From an uncultured beta proteobacterium (GTDB lineage: Bacteria; Pseudomonadota; Gammaproteobacteria; Burkholderiales; Burkholderiaceae_C): a DNA stretch of 64,000 bases. The notes beneath the pieces were generated by a model that searched no databases, had not been told where the DNA came from, and saw nothing but the letters and a program-made list of their open reading frames with translations. The stretch's first letter is position 1. Every line of letters starts with the position of its first letter. The DNA lies in assembly GCA_903832285.1 (NCBI GenBank), contig CAILAY010000016.1, forward strand, positions 17,847 through 81,846. The letters run 5' to 3'. Made by a program: the position numbers and the translations under genes. Shown here in pieces: positions 1 through 8,184 of this stretch.

Positions 1-169
1 AATTCGACAGCGCGAAGTCGACGATGCGAAACTTGCCGCCAAAGTAGACCGCAGGCTTGGCGCGCCGGTCCGTCAGGTCGCGCAGGCGGCTGCCGCGTCC
101 GCCCGCGAGCACCAACGCAATGGCTCGTTTAGGTAAATCAAGTTGGCGTGCGAGATCTTGGGACTGCAT
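1..169 (-). CDS. glgC: glucose-1-phosphate adenylyltransferase, N-terminal part (cut by window edge)
   Basis: GlgC makes ADP-glucose from ATP and glucose-1-phosphate, the first committed step of bacterial glycogen synthesis in the cytoplasm. Only the first 56 residues are in the window. They contain the nucleotidyl-transferase signature [16 protein letters not shown] followed by [25 protein letters not shown] sequence, which is close to diagnostic of GlgC. The ATG at 169 has GGAGG just upstream. It starts 59 bases after the stop of the transporter-GH17 fusion on the same strand, so it may be the last gene of the glucan operon and route released glucose into storage. That link is inferred. Only the window edge truncates it. 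Confidence 0.93.
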   Translation of the reverse strand, partial: MQSQDLARQLDLPKRAIALVLAGGRGSRLRDLTDRRAKPAVYFGGKFRIVDFALSN

Positions 170-228
170 GGAGCCTCCGCAATAAGTGAGTGGGAAAAAG
201 GGGCAGTGGTACGGATCGGGGAGCCGGC

Positions 229-2583
229 CTAAACAAACTTGGGTTTGCCGTCTTTGTCCCAAAGGCCCCAGTTGGCACCTACGTCACCTTCGGCACACAC
301 CTTCCAGGGTTCATCGAACGAGGAGAAATAGAACAACTCGACACCTTCAAGGCGCGCCCAGTCCTGAGTCTCAATGAAGTACCGCATTGCATTCGCGGGC
401 GACGGCATCGCTGCCGACACCGTCTGGCCTTGGCTGGGCCACCCGGTCTCGGCAATGATGACTTTCTTGCCGCTGGCAGCCTTTTGCACCAGCGCGTGCA
501 TGTGTTTCAGGTAACGCAGTGCCTGTGCAATATCCGCACCTTCCCAAAACGGGTAGCAGTTGGGTAGCACCACATCGCAGGCCTGCGTCAACGCCGGCCT
601 GTCAAGGAACTCATAGTAGGCGTCGACACAACCCACCGGTACGTGTCCCGGCAGTGCAGCCTTGACACGCCGGATGTAGCCCAGCAGTTCCTCTTGCGGC
701 AACTCGTTGCGCAGCATCACCTCATTGCCCACTGTTGCGATATTCACCAGACCCTCAGCGGCCAGTTTCAGCAGCGAAGAGATTTCGCGCTCGTTGCGCT
801 CGCGGTCAGCGCCGATCCAGGCGCCCACCATCGTCTTCAACCCCTGGGCACGGGCCAGCGCTGGGATCATCTCATGGCCTTCGGTGCACGAGAACGACCG
901 GACCCACCGCGTGTGGGGCGCGACTATGCCGATGCGGCGGCGAATCTGCGCCTCGGACAACAGGTCGCCGGTGCCCTGCCCCTCGACATAGGGACTGAAG
1001 CACAAGCCGTGCACGCCGTCCAAACGCGCCTGCGAGAACAGCACTGCAATCTGCTGTGGCGACAGACCCGCCAAGCGAGATGCCGGCGCATCCGCAGGGT
1101 CCAGCCGGAGCCTCTTCAGGTGATGCCACCCGCCCGATCCCAGGGAAGACGCCGTGGCGGCAGGCTGCTTGCGCCGCTGCAACTCGGCGTTAACCTCCAT
1201 GGCGCGCTTCTCGTCCAGGTCATAGTTGCGCATGATCCACATGGCGAGCAGCGTGCCGAGGATGGGCACGCCAGAATAGAACAGCCGCAGGCCGTCGACA
1301 GCGCCTTCGGGCTGCATGGGGGCGCCGGGAGTGAACGCCACCAGTGACATGATCGCGCCGCTAAGCAGCCCGGCGACGGCAAAGCCGAGCTTCACCATCC
1401 ACCAGTAGATGGCGCCAAAAATACCTTCGCGTCGCTTGCCGGTGGCCAGTTCGTCCAGGTCACACACGTCGGCCGTCATCGACATCATCAGCGTGAACAG
1501 GCCGCCGATTCCGAACGAGAAGAACGGCAGCGCAAACATGAACAGCCAGGGTTTGCCGGGCACCATCAGGAACCATAACAACACGTAGCCGAGAAGGGAG
1601 ACACCCTGCGAAAGCATGAAAGCGTTCTTCTTGCCAACCTTCCTGGACATCCACGCCACGGTGGGAATCACGGCGAAGGTGGTCACCAGTGCGCCGATGC
1701 TGCCGAACAACGTGGGCCAGATGCCGGCAGCCGCGGTGTCGCCCTTGAAGAGGTGGTAGACGACGATGAAGAACGAGAACGCCGCCACGGTGTTGAAGGC
1801 GTTAAAGATCAGGAACGTGGAAAAGCACAGCTTGCGGAAGGGCGCGCAGCCAAAGGCCTCCTTGAAGCCGTTCAACAGTTCCTTGACTCCGGCACCCAGG
1901 TTCGCGATCGTGAGCGGGATCAGGTGATCGTCATCAGCGGTCGATCGGCTGGGGATGAACAAGGCCGGCACCATGGCCAGCAGCATGCAGATTACGCCCA
2001 CCCAGACCGACAAGTTGCGCGCTGCCGAGTCGGCGTTCGCGAACCACTTGGGGTCGTACATCACGACCCAGAACCACGGCGCGATCACCCAAGCCCACTG
2101 GCCGATCCACTGCGCCACGGCCATGATGCTGGTGCGCTCGTGAAAGTCATCACTCATCTCGTAGCCGATGGCCACGTAGGGAATGCTGAACACAGTCAAC
2201 CCGGTGAAGAACACGAGCGACCAGAGCAAGAAGTAGACGAAGTTGTGGGTTAACCCGTCCGCTCGATGGAGTTGCCACATCGCCACGAAGGCGACGCCCA
2301 TCAAAATGGCGCCGATGAAGACATACTGCCGGCGCCGGCCCCATTTGGAGCGCGTGTTGTCGGAGACGAAGCCCATGATCGGGTCGAGGATCGCGTCGTA
2401 GGCACGCGGCAGAAAGAACAGGATGCCCCACATCCAGGTCGGGAAGCCCATGTCCTGCACTAGCACCACCATGAAGATGCCCAGGGCGGCCGGGAACATC
2501 TGGTTGGCCAGCATGCCCAGCCCGAAGGCGACCTTCTGCCCGAACGGGACCTTGTGAGACCTGGTGGCGGTGGATGTGTTCAT
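229..2583 (-). CDS. GPH/MelB-type sugar transporter fused to a C-terminal GH17 beta-1,3-glucanase domain
   Basis: One uninterrupted 784-residue frame. Residues 1 to about 455 form a 12-helix MFS-like carrier of the glycoside-pentoside-hexuronide:cation symporter type, with a conserved early segment ([16 protein letters not shown], then SKWGRRR). After a soluble linker of about 60 residues, residues from about 515 to the end are a GH17 domain with the expected acid/base Glu in VGNE (about 621) and nucleophile Glu in AETGWP (about 712). The GH17 part closely resembles the separate GH17 gene at 4009-4974, sharing for example [10 protein letters not shown] and WGLWDK. In GPH carriers both ends face the cytoplasm, so the enzyme would sit at the inner mouth of the channel. 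This suggests import coupled to cleavage of beta-1,3-gluco-oligosaccharides; substrate and coupling are inferred. Confidence 0.88.
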   Translation of the reverse strand: MNTSTATRSHKVPFGQKVAFGLGMLANQMFPAALGIFMVVLVQDMGFPTWMWGILFFLPRAYDAILDPIMGFVSDNTRSKWGRRRQYVFIGAILMGVAFVAMWQLHRADGLTHNFVYFLLWSLVFFTGLTVFSIPYVAIGYEMSDDFHERTSIMAVAQWIGQWAWVIAPWFWVVMYDPKWFANADSAARNLSVWVGVICMLLAMVPALFIPSRSTADDDHLIPLTIANLGAGVKELLNGFKEAFGCAPFRKLCFSTFLIFNAFNTVAAFSFFIVVYHLFKGDTAAAGIWPTLFGSIGALVTTFAVIPTVAWMSRKVGKKNAFMLSQGVSLLGYVLLWFLMVPGKPWLFMFALPFFSFGIGGLFTLMMSMTADVCDLDELATGKRREGIFGAIYWWMVKLGFAVAGLLSGAIMSLVAFTPGAPMQPEGAVDGLRLFYSGVPILGTLLAMWIMRNYDLDEKRAMEVNAELQRRKQPAATASSLGSGGWHHLKRLRLDPADAPASRLAGLSPQQIAVLFSQARLDGVHGLCFSPYVEGQGTGDLLSEAQIRRRIGIVAPHTRWVRSFSCTEGHEMIPALARAQGLKTMVGAWIGADRERNEREISSLLKLAAEGLVNIATVGNEVMLRNELPQEELLGYIRRVKAALPGHVPVGCVDAYYEFLDRPALTQACDVVLPNCYPFWEGADIAQALRYLKHMHALVQKAASGKKVIIAETGWPSQGQTVSAAMPSPANAMRYFIETQDWARLEGVELFYFSSFDEPWKVCAEGDVGANWGLWDKDGKPKFV

Positions 2584-2616
2584 TCAATGCTTTCTAGGGT
2601 GAGTGACGCCAGCCAG

Positions 2617-3030
2617 TCAATGGCGAAGATTACTGAGCAGTGCCAGCAGCCACAGCGCGCCGAAAACGAAGGGCAATGACTTGGCAGCCCAACGGCCGCG
2701 GTGAGCAATGTGGCTGGCCGGGGCCAGCGGGCACAGGTCGTTCAACCCGGCCTCGTCAAACTGCTGTTTGATCGCGTCGGTAGCAGCCATCGCCGTGTAG
2801 ACGCCCACCCCGGCCAGAAAGGCCACCAGGATGCCGAACACAGGAAAACCCAGCACCAGCCAGTTCAAGCCGTCACGCGCCTGCGCGCCGTATGCGGTAA
2901 ACATCAATCCCTCGGACCATATCAGCCAGCCCATGCGCTGGTTGACCAGGTTGTCCTCGTGGGTCCACTGCTCGCGCAGTGCGCGGTAGTGGTCCCAAAG
3001 CGCCACATCGGGGGTTCGGTGGGTGTGCAT
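2617..3030 (-). CDS. small membrane protein of unknown function in the glucan operon
   Basis: A 137-residue protein that I do not recognise. The N-terminal 45 residues are polar and rich in Trp and His. Two hydrophobic stretches follow, roughly residues 55-82 (WLVLGFPVFGILVAFLAGVG) and 117-134 (LPFVFGALWLLALL), with a short polar loop containing Cys between them. A weaker hydrophobic patch lies near 35-47. It sits 25 bases after the second GH17 gene and 33 bases before the transporter-GH17 fusion on the same strand, so it is very probably co-transcribed. A role as an accessory to the carrier or to a membrane-bound enzyme is possible, but nothing in the sequence proves it. The ATG start at 3030 lacks a strong ribosome binding site. 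Confidence 0.72.
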   Translation of the reverse strand: MHTHRTPDVALWDHYRALREQWTHEDNLVNQRMGWLIWSEGLMFTAYGAQARDGLNWLVLGFPVFGILVAFLAGVGVYTAMAATDAIKQQFDEAGLNDLCPLAPASHIAHRGRWAAKSLPFVFGALWLLALLSNLRH

Positions 3031-3055
3031 GGCCTGTATTGGTTGGGGTCCTGGC

Positions 3056-4012
3056 TCAGGCGTTGGCCGCCGCAGGCATCAGGTTGGCGTAGAGAGATTG
3101 CATCCCGCGTTTGGGCTGCCGATCCACGGTGAACAAACCCCAGTGCTTCTCGGGTTCCAGCGGGTCAGGCGACCCTTTCCAGGGCTCGTCAAAGGCCTCA
3201 AACACAAAAATCATCAACCCGGTTTCTGCCGACCAATCCATCAAATCCTGGTAGTAAATGGCCTGCAATTCTTCGGACGAGTTGTGCGGCTGAATCCCGC
3301 GGCCATTGGAGTTGGTGGCCCATCCCGCTTCGGTGATCATGATCGGCTTGCCGGGGTACAAGCGCGCGACGCTTTCCACGTTGTCTTTGGTGTATTCCAA
3401 TGCTTCGTGGATGTGCCTGTACTCCCACACCGGATACGTATGCAGGGAGATGAAATCAACTTCTGCAACCAAGTCACGCAACTTGTGTTGCCAAGGTACA
3501 TAGTTCTCGCAAAAGGTGACGGGTTGGCTGACGTGCTTTTTGACATGGCGCACGTACTCGATCATGTGGCTGACCGGCACAAAATGGTCGGTCCATTCCA
3601 CCGTGGCCTCATTGCCAACCGCGACACTGAAAACAATCTTTGGATAACGGTTTGCCAGATCAATCAGGCGCGCAATCTCGGTGTTGTTGGCAAGCGTGCT
3701 TTTTTTAAGATGTTCTTCGCTGTAGGTGCCGCCCCACGGACAGCCAAAGTTGTTCATTTCGGGGCCAAGGTAGGCGCCAAGCATGATCTGAAAATCGAGC
3801 TGATCTTCGGTGATCACCTGGAGCACCCGCTCCGCGTGCATGGTGCAGTCGTACAGCCGAAGGTAGCGCCAGTTCCTTTGCAAAATATGCAGGTCCTCCC
3901 GGATTTCATCAACGGACGGAAAGATCTGCGTATCCGGGCTTTGTCCCCTTCGATAACCCGAATAGCAAATCGCTTTGCCGGGCTTGAGACTGCGAAGAAT
4001 GGAAGACGTCAA
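3056..4012 (-). CDS. GH17-family beta-1,3-glucanase-like protein (TTG start)
   Basis: A 318-residue single-domain glycosidase-like protein. VGNE (Glu about 135) and MITEAGW (Glu about 228) match the acid/base and nucleophile positions of GH17, with HTYPVWE and FEAFDEPWKG also typical. GH17 enzymes cleave beta-1,3-glucans or transfer glucosyl units with retention. There is no signal peptide, so it should act in the cytoplasm. It is more distant from the other two GH17 modules than they are from each other, which suggests a different chain-length or linkage preference (inferred). The start is read as TTG at 4012: it overlaps the stop of the preceding gene as TTGA and has GGAG nine bases upstream, a translational-coupling arrangement. 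Confidence 0.85.
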   Translation of the reverse strand: MTSSILRSLKPGKAICYSGYRRGQSPDTQIFPSVDEIREDLHILQRNWRYLRLYDCTMHAERVLQVITEDQLDFQIMLGAYLGPEMNNFGCPWGGTYSEEHLKKSTLANNTEIARLIDLANRYPKIVFSVAVGNEATVEWTDHFVPVSHMIEYVRHVKKHVSQPVTFCENYVPWQHKLRDLVAEVDFISLHTYPVWEYRHIHEALEYTKDNVESVARLYPGKPIMITEAGWATNSNGRGIQPHNSSEELQAIYYQDLMDWSAETGLMIFVFEAFDEPWKGSPDPLEPEKHWGLFTVDRQPKRGMQSLYANLMPAAANA

Positions 4013-4974
4013 GGCTTGTACTCCGCAGCAAATTTGGGTTGAGCTTCCTTATCCCATAAGCCCCAATAGGCGCCCACGTCACCTTCTGCGCCCACCTTCC
4101 ATGCCTCGTCAAAGGCGGCAAAGTAAAACATGTCAACCTCGGCCTGTTGAGCCCACGTGACGGTGTCAATAAAGTAACGCATCGCACCCGCGCGGGATGG
4201 CACCGAACCATGAAAAGCCGAACCGCGATCTGGCCAGCCCGTCTCGCTGATGATGACCGGTTTGCCGCCCGAAACCGCCTGAACCCGTCGCACCATGGTT
4301 TGCATGTAGTCGAGCGCTTGCTCGCGCGGGCAACCTTCCCAAAACGGATAGCAATTGGTCAGGAGCACATCGCACGCGGCCGTGATGCGCGGATGCTTCT
4401 CAAACAAATAGTAGGCATCGACGTAGCCAACCTTTACCCCAGGCAGCGCTTGCTTGACACGCTCCATAAATCCGAGCAACTCATCTTCACTCAGGTCTTC
4501 ACGCAGAAGTACCTCATTGCCGACGGCAACGATGTCTGCGTGGCCTGCCCGGGCCACTGCAATCACGCCCTCAATCTCGCGCTCATTGATTTCGCTGTCG
4601 GTGCCCAACCAAGCGCCCACCAAGGTTTTCAGGCCAAGCTGGTGTGCAATACCAGGAATGAGTTCATTGCCATCGGTGCAGGAAAAGCTGCGTACCCAAC
4701 GCGCGTAGGGCGCCATGATCTGCAGCCGCGCGCCGATTTGCTCTGCCGTCACTTGAGAGCCCGGCGCCTGGCCATCCAGGTAGGGGCTAAAGCACAGACC
4801 ATGCACACCGACCGCCAGGGTCTGCGCAAAAGCCCCTTCCAGGGACTTTTGATCGGCAGCACTGAGGGCAGGTTCTGGCACGGCGGTCAAGGCTGACCCG
4901 GGTGTAAAACCGGCCGCCCCTGTACCCGTAGCCGCGGGAATCCAGCCGCCGGTTGAAGAAATAGTTTGTGACAT
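4009..4974 (-). CDS. GH17-family beta-1,3-glucanase-like protein
   Basis: A 321-residue GH17 protein. Catalytic Glu residues are predicted at about 154 (AVGNEVLLRE) and 244 (ISETGWPDRG). The first 45 residues are Ala/Gly/Thr/Pro-rich and not a recognisable signal peptide, so the enzyme is probably cytoplasmic. From [10 protein letters not shown] to WGLWDKEAQPKF it is clearly paralogous to the C-terminal domain of the transporter fusion at 229-2583, so one likely arose from the other by duplication within the locus. It lies 26 bases downstream of GH16 and overlaps the next GH17 gene by four bases. Probable role: trimming beta-1,3-gluco-oligosaccharides. Transglycosylation is an alternative, since some bacterial GH17 modules act that way. 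Confidence 0.87.
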   Translation of the reverse strand: MSQTISSTGGWIPAATGTGAAGFTPGSALTAVPEPALSAADQKSLEGAFAQTLAVGVHGLCFSPYLDGQAPGSQVTAEQIGARLQIMAPYARWVRSFSCTDGNELIPGIAHQLGLKTLVGAWLGTDSEINEREIEGVIAVARAGHADIVAVGNEVLLREDLSEDELLGFMERVKQALPGVKVGYVDAYYLFEKHPRITAACDVLLTNCYPFWEGCPREQALDYMQTMVRRVQAVSGGKPVIISETGWPDRGSAFHGSVPSRAGAMRYFIDTVTWAQQAEVDMFYFAAFDEAWKVGAEGDVGAYWGLWDKEAQPKFAAEYKP

Positions 4975-5000
4975 GGCAATATGCTCGGTAAAGGTAGGCG

Positions 5001-5921
5001 TTAGGTTTTTTTGGCTTTGGGTTTTTTCTGGAACGGCAGCTTGCCCTGGCCGATCGGTTTGACCGTGCCATAGCCACCCACCTTGTCGTACACACGCACA
5101 TAGTCCACCACCATCTCGGCTGGAAACTGCGTCTCAGCGTTTGGGTGGCCAGGGAAGTTCCCACCCACAGCCACATTCATGACGAGGTAGAACGATTGGT
5201 CAAATGGTGCGGGCCAGGGGTTCACGTCAGCCTGGTTTTTAGCGGCCACACCGACGCCATCCGCCGTTTTTTTGCTGCAAGACCACCAGAAGTTTTGCGT
5301 TGCCCACAATACCCCATCAAGCAACCAGCGAATCTCACCCGGCTCCCACTCAACGGTATAAACATGCCAGTCAGCCACGGTGCTGCCGTTGGGGATGTCA
5401 TAAACATGGGTGACAAGTTCGCGCTCGGGGAAGGTCGACCCAAAGTGGATGGTGCCAAGCGTCTGCTGCGGCTTTTCACCGACAATTTCCATGACATCAA
5501 TTTCGCCGGATGCGGCCCAACCACCGTATTTGTCATCCTGCGGCAGCAGCCACAACGCGGGCCACATGCCCTTGCCCCAGGGGACCTTGGCGCGGAACTC
5601 GAATTTGCCGTATTTCTTTGTGAACAGCGGCGTGCCGTCGCGCTTGCGCGTCTTCAGCCGGGCTGAGGTGTAGCCGCAGCCATGCAGCGACTCCTTGACC
5701 GCCCGGATCGTCAGCAGCGAATCCTTGACGAAGACGTTTTCCGGTTCGCGCGTGTAGTACTGCAGTTCTTCGTTGCCCCAGCCATCAATCCACTGGTGGT
5801 TCTTGTAGTCGAAGAAACCGTTTCCGATGTCGAAGTCCCATTTGGTGGAGTCCACGGCGTTGCCGTCGAACTCGTCGCTCCAGACGAGTTTCCATTTTGC
5901 TTTGCGAGGCGTTGTCAACAT
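5001..5921 (-). CDS. GH16-family endo-beta-1,3-glucanase (laminarinase-like), no signal peptide
   Basis: A 306-residue protein that is one GH16 domain, with the active-site motif EIDVMEIVG: nucleophile Glu about 140, Asp 142 and acid/base Glu about 145. The upstream WSDEFDG and the C-terminal MVVDYVRVY strand are also characteristic. GH16 enzymes of this kind cut laminarin or mixed-linkage beta-glucans. Bacterial laminarinases are usually secreted, but this protein begins with a Lys/Arg-containing, non-hydrophobic N-terminus and an in-frame stop lies just upstream, so no signal peptide is hidden by a wrong start. It ends in a basic Lys-rich tail. The ATG at 5921 is preceded by AGGAGGAG. It is the first gene of the operon driven by the promoter at 6191-6218. 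Confidence 0.9.
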   Translation of the reverse strand: MLTTPRKAKWKLVWSDEFDGNAVDSTKWDFDIGNGFFDYKNHQWIDGWGNEELQYYTREPENVFVKDSLLTIRAVKESLHGCGYTSARLKTRKRDGTPLFTKKYGKFEFRAKVPWGKGMWPALWLLPQDDKYGGWAASGEIDVMEIVGEKPQQTLGTIHFGSTFPERELVTHVYDIPNGSTVADWHVYTVEWEPGEIRWLLDGVLWATQNFWWSCSKKTADGVGVAAKNQADVNPWPAPFDQSFYLVMNVAVGGNFPGHPNAETQFPAEMVVDYVRVYDKVGGYGTVKPIGQGKLPFQKKPKAKKT

Positions 5922-6171
5922 GAAAGTGCTCCTCCTATGAAGTCAGGCGTCCGGCTGGGTGATGTTCCATCCCGCAATGACCCTGCGAATGATGTCATCC
6001 ACCTCTGGATGAGCGGCATCAGCGTCATCAGGACCGAACCCATGCTGCCTGCAATCGGCTTCAGCCACGGAAAAGGTCTTCGCATCCGTATCTCCGGTTC
6101 CTGCAATTTACCGAATCTGGGGGATTCGGAAAGGGATTTGATTGCGCTGACAGGGTTTCCGACTCGATTTA
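5922..6171 (-). other. long untranslated leader of the glucan operon
   Basis: About 250 bases lie between the predicted transcription start (near 6184) and the GH16 start codon. I see no convincing coding region or known riboswitch here, only the strong ribosome binding site AGGAGGAG next to 5921. A leader this long is unusual for a simple repressor-controlled operon and could carry RNA-level control, but no specific structure was established. Confidence 0.4.
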
Positions 6172-6185
6172 TGAAAGCGCTTTCA
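6172..6185. promoter_or_regulatory. LacI-family operator, perfect 14-bp palindrome
   Basis: TGAAAGCGCTTTCA is a perfect palindrome with the central CG typical of LacI/GalR-family operators. It covers the predicted transcription start of the glucan operon promoter, so a bound repressor would block initiation. The obvious candidate repressor is the LacI-type gene whose stop codon is only 61 bases away. Confidence 0.85.
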
Positions 6186-6190
6186 CGCAG

Positions 6191-6218
6191 ATTATAGGAT
6201 CGACCCGATGAGGGTCAA
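6191..6218 (-). promoter_or_regulatory. sigma-70 promoter of the GH16/GH17/transporter operon
   Basis: On the minus strand, TTGACC (6213-6218) and a perfect TATAAT (6191-6196) are separated by 16 bases. Transcription would start near 6184, inside the operator palindrome. The promoter lies just after the repressor gene and points to GH16, so the hydrolase operon can be expressed separately from the repressor. Confidence 0.85.
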
Positions 6219-6246
6219 CCTAGGGAAATCCCGTGGAATTGAGATA

Positions 6247-7308
6247 TCAGCCGTTCCGTAATCGGCTCGACTCGCGGCAGATCAGAACGGGTGACGGGAC
6301 TTGCAACGTCGGCTTGTCACCGACGAGAAGTTGCAGCATGGCGGACGCCGCAAGGCGTCCGAGGTGGTACGCCGGTTGATGAATGGTCGTGAGCGGCGGC
6401 GTGGCGTACTGCGAGGTCGGTACGTCGTCGAAGCCAACCAGGGAGACATCTTCTGGAACCCGCAGCGAGTGTCGATGCAGGCCGAGCGCCGCCCCAGCGG
6501 CCATCTGGTCGTTGGCGGCGAATATTGCAGTGAATCGCTGGCGCGACTCTAACAAACGGTCCACCGCGAGCAGGCCACTGACCTCGTGAAAGGCGCCTGC
6601 TACGGTGAGCCCGGGTTCGTAGTTGATTCCGGCCGCCTCGAGCGCGGCGCGATAACCCCGCTGGCGCTCATTCGCATCAGGATGATCAGGTGGCCCGGCG
6701 ATAAAGGCAATGCGTTGGTGGCCAAGGTCAATCAGGTGTTGAGTGGCCAGGCATCCTCCCTCAAAATTGTTGAAATTCAACGAGAACAGGCCCGCCGCCT
6801 TGAGTAGGCGCCCTGTGACCACGACGGGGATGCTCTTGGCACAGGTTTTGAGCGCCTGATCGGATAGCCGCCCGGTGAGTGCGATGATGCCATCGACTCG
6901 GCGTCCTCGCAGAATCTCCAGGCAGCGTGTTTCCACGGCCTCGTTCCAATGCCCACTTACAAACAGCGCGTTATAGCCCGCAGGATCGAGTTCGTCCTCC
7001 ACGCCGCGCAGCGCCGCACCATAGAACGGGCTGTCGATGGCTCCAGTGACCACTCCGATGCTGAAGGTACGTCCACCCGCCAGCCCTCGCGCCACGGGGT
7101 TGGGCACGAATCCCAGTTTCGCGATGGCATTTTCCACCGATTTTTTCTTGCTCTCACTGACAACTGCAGTGCCATTCAGGATGCGCGACACGGTGCTCGG
7201 CGAAACCCCAGCCAATTCAGCCACATGATCCAGCGTGACCACCTTGGCGGTACGCTTTGGTGGCGCCATTGCACGCGAGCGGTGAGGGGTCGAGTTTTTC
7301 ATATCCAT
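6247..7308 (-). CDS. LacI-family transcriptional repressor of the glucan locus
   Basis: A 353-residue regulator. Residues about 24-45 (VTLDHVAELAGVSPSTVSRILNG) form the LacI helix-turn-helix and hinge helix start. The rest is a periplasmic-binding-protein-like sugar-sensing domain with IDLGHQRIAFIAGP, IFAANDQMAAGA and SLVGFDDVPTSQYATPPLTTI, all typical of the family. It most likely binds the 6172-6185 palindrome and is released by a glucan-derived sugar; this is inferred from position. The chosen ATG at 7308 has AGGA five bases upstream. A TTG at 7329 and ATGs at 7302 and 7269 are alternatives. Confidence 0.93.
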   Translation of the reverse strand: MDMKNSTPHRSRAMAPPKRTAKVVTLDHVAELAGVSPSTVSRILNGTAVVSESKKKSVENAIAKLGFVPNPVARGLAGGRTFSIGVVTGAIDSPFYGAALRGVEDELDPAGYNALFVSGHWNEAVETRCLEILRGRRVDGIIALTGRLSDQALKTCAKSIPVVVTGRLLKAAGLFSLNFNNFEGGCLATQHLIDLGHQRIAFIAGPPDHPDANERQRGYRAALEAAGINYEPGLTVAGAFHEVSGLLAVDRLLESRQRFTAIFAANDQMAAGAALGLHRHSLRVPEDVSLVGFDDVPTSQYATPPLTTIHQPAYHLGRLAASAMLQLLVGDKPTLQVPSPVLICRESSRLRNG

Positions 7309-7352
7309 CGAGGTCCTGGAAGCGCACAAGTTTAATGCCAGTTCTCACGCTC

Positions 7353-7367
7353 ATTTTGGGCCAAAAT
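7353..7367. promoter_or_regulatory. 15-bp palindrome upstream of the LacI-type gene
   Basis: ATTTTGG-G-CCAAAAT is a perfect inverted repeat 45 bases upstream of the repressor start codon. It differs from the 6172-6185 operator and could be a site for another regulator or part of the repressor gene promoter. Function is not established. Confidence 0.4.
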
Positions 7368-7552
7368 CAACCCCATTAAAAATTGATGAAGTGCCCAACG
7401 CGGGCGCTACGTCCGACAGAACGCCCGCCACCAAGCCGACTGTCCTAAGTTCAGCGTCAATTCAAATCTTTGCCAAACAGACGCGTTACCGGTTAAGTGG
7501 GGCCCCGTTGCGCATCGAGACCTGTCATTTGTTTTCGGCAGTTTGGATATCG

Positions 7553-7903
7553 CTAATCGCTGGGCCCCGTCGTTAACACACTCAAGTCCAGTGGGCGCAC
7601 CTGCCCCATCCACATTGCACGTTCTACGTGATCCAGTAACTCGTTGTCGCTGAGCGGGTGAACAAACACTACCAGACCGGAGCGATGCATTGCCAACCAT
7701 GGCACCAGTTGCCCAAAAAGCTCGGGCCTAAATGCCAATTGACAACTCCAGTCAGGGTGCGGCCCTACCGCCTTCTCGTGAACCCGCCCCAGAACCAACT
7801 CGAACTGCTGGGACGCCGCCTGACACAGAGCTTTAGCCTGTGCCAGAGTGGCTTGCGAAAAGTAAACGTGGGCGTGGTAGCCGCGAATGTGAGGGCTGAT
7901 CAT
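7553..7903 (-). CDS. DOPA 4,5-dioxygenase family protein
   Basis: A 116-residue protein with the compact pattern of the bacterial DOPA-4,5-dioxygenase-like family: GYHAHVYF near the start, LGRVHEKAVGPHPDW in the middle and VFVHPLSDNELLDH near the end, with His residues placed as metal ligands. Family members are small ferredoxin-like-fold proteins; a few cleave catechol rings of DOPA-type compounds, but most bacterial members have no proven substrate. The start is the ATG at 7903, with AAGGA nine bases upstream; the longer frame to 7951 adds residues without family similarity. It stands alone between the glucan locus and the signalling cluster. Confidence 0.82.
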   Translation of the reverse strand: MISPHIRGYHAHVYFSQATLAQAKALCQAASQQFELVLGRVHEKAVGPHPDWSCQLAFRPELFGQLVPWLAMHRSGLVVFVHPLSDNELLDHVERAMWMGQVRPLDLSVLTTGPSD

Positions 7904-8184
7904 GACAGGCAGTCCTTGTACGGATGAACAGCGAGGATAGCCGCATTCCACTCATGTGCTACCAGTGACAGCGTCGGAGCAGGCAGATCGTGCACGGCTA
8001 CTTCTGATGAGTCAGTGGCCTGGGAATTCGGCGTTTCCCCCCTTGGTGACTCCAAGGGCCGGGACCTGTCATAGGGTTTGCCGAACTGCCTGCTCCAAGC
8101 CAGCCGCTCAACGCGGCTTCAACAAGCCGGTGGGGCCTTGTTGTACCGATCTGTACTTGACGGCAGCCTGTTCAAACGGAATGG

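Noticed and set aside
3023..4042. 339-codon plus-strand frame over the second GH17 gene
   Set aside because: Shadow of the GH17 gene on the other strand, which has both catalytic motifs.
7400..7428. Inverted repeat GCGGGCG/CGCCCGC with a 15-base loop
   Set aside because: Short arms, long loop and GC-rich composition make a chance match likely.
8040..8058. 7-bp hairpin CCCTTGG/CCAAGGG
   Set aside because: No T run on either strand and no gene end nearby, so a terminator call is not supported.
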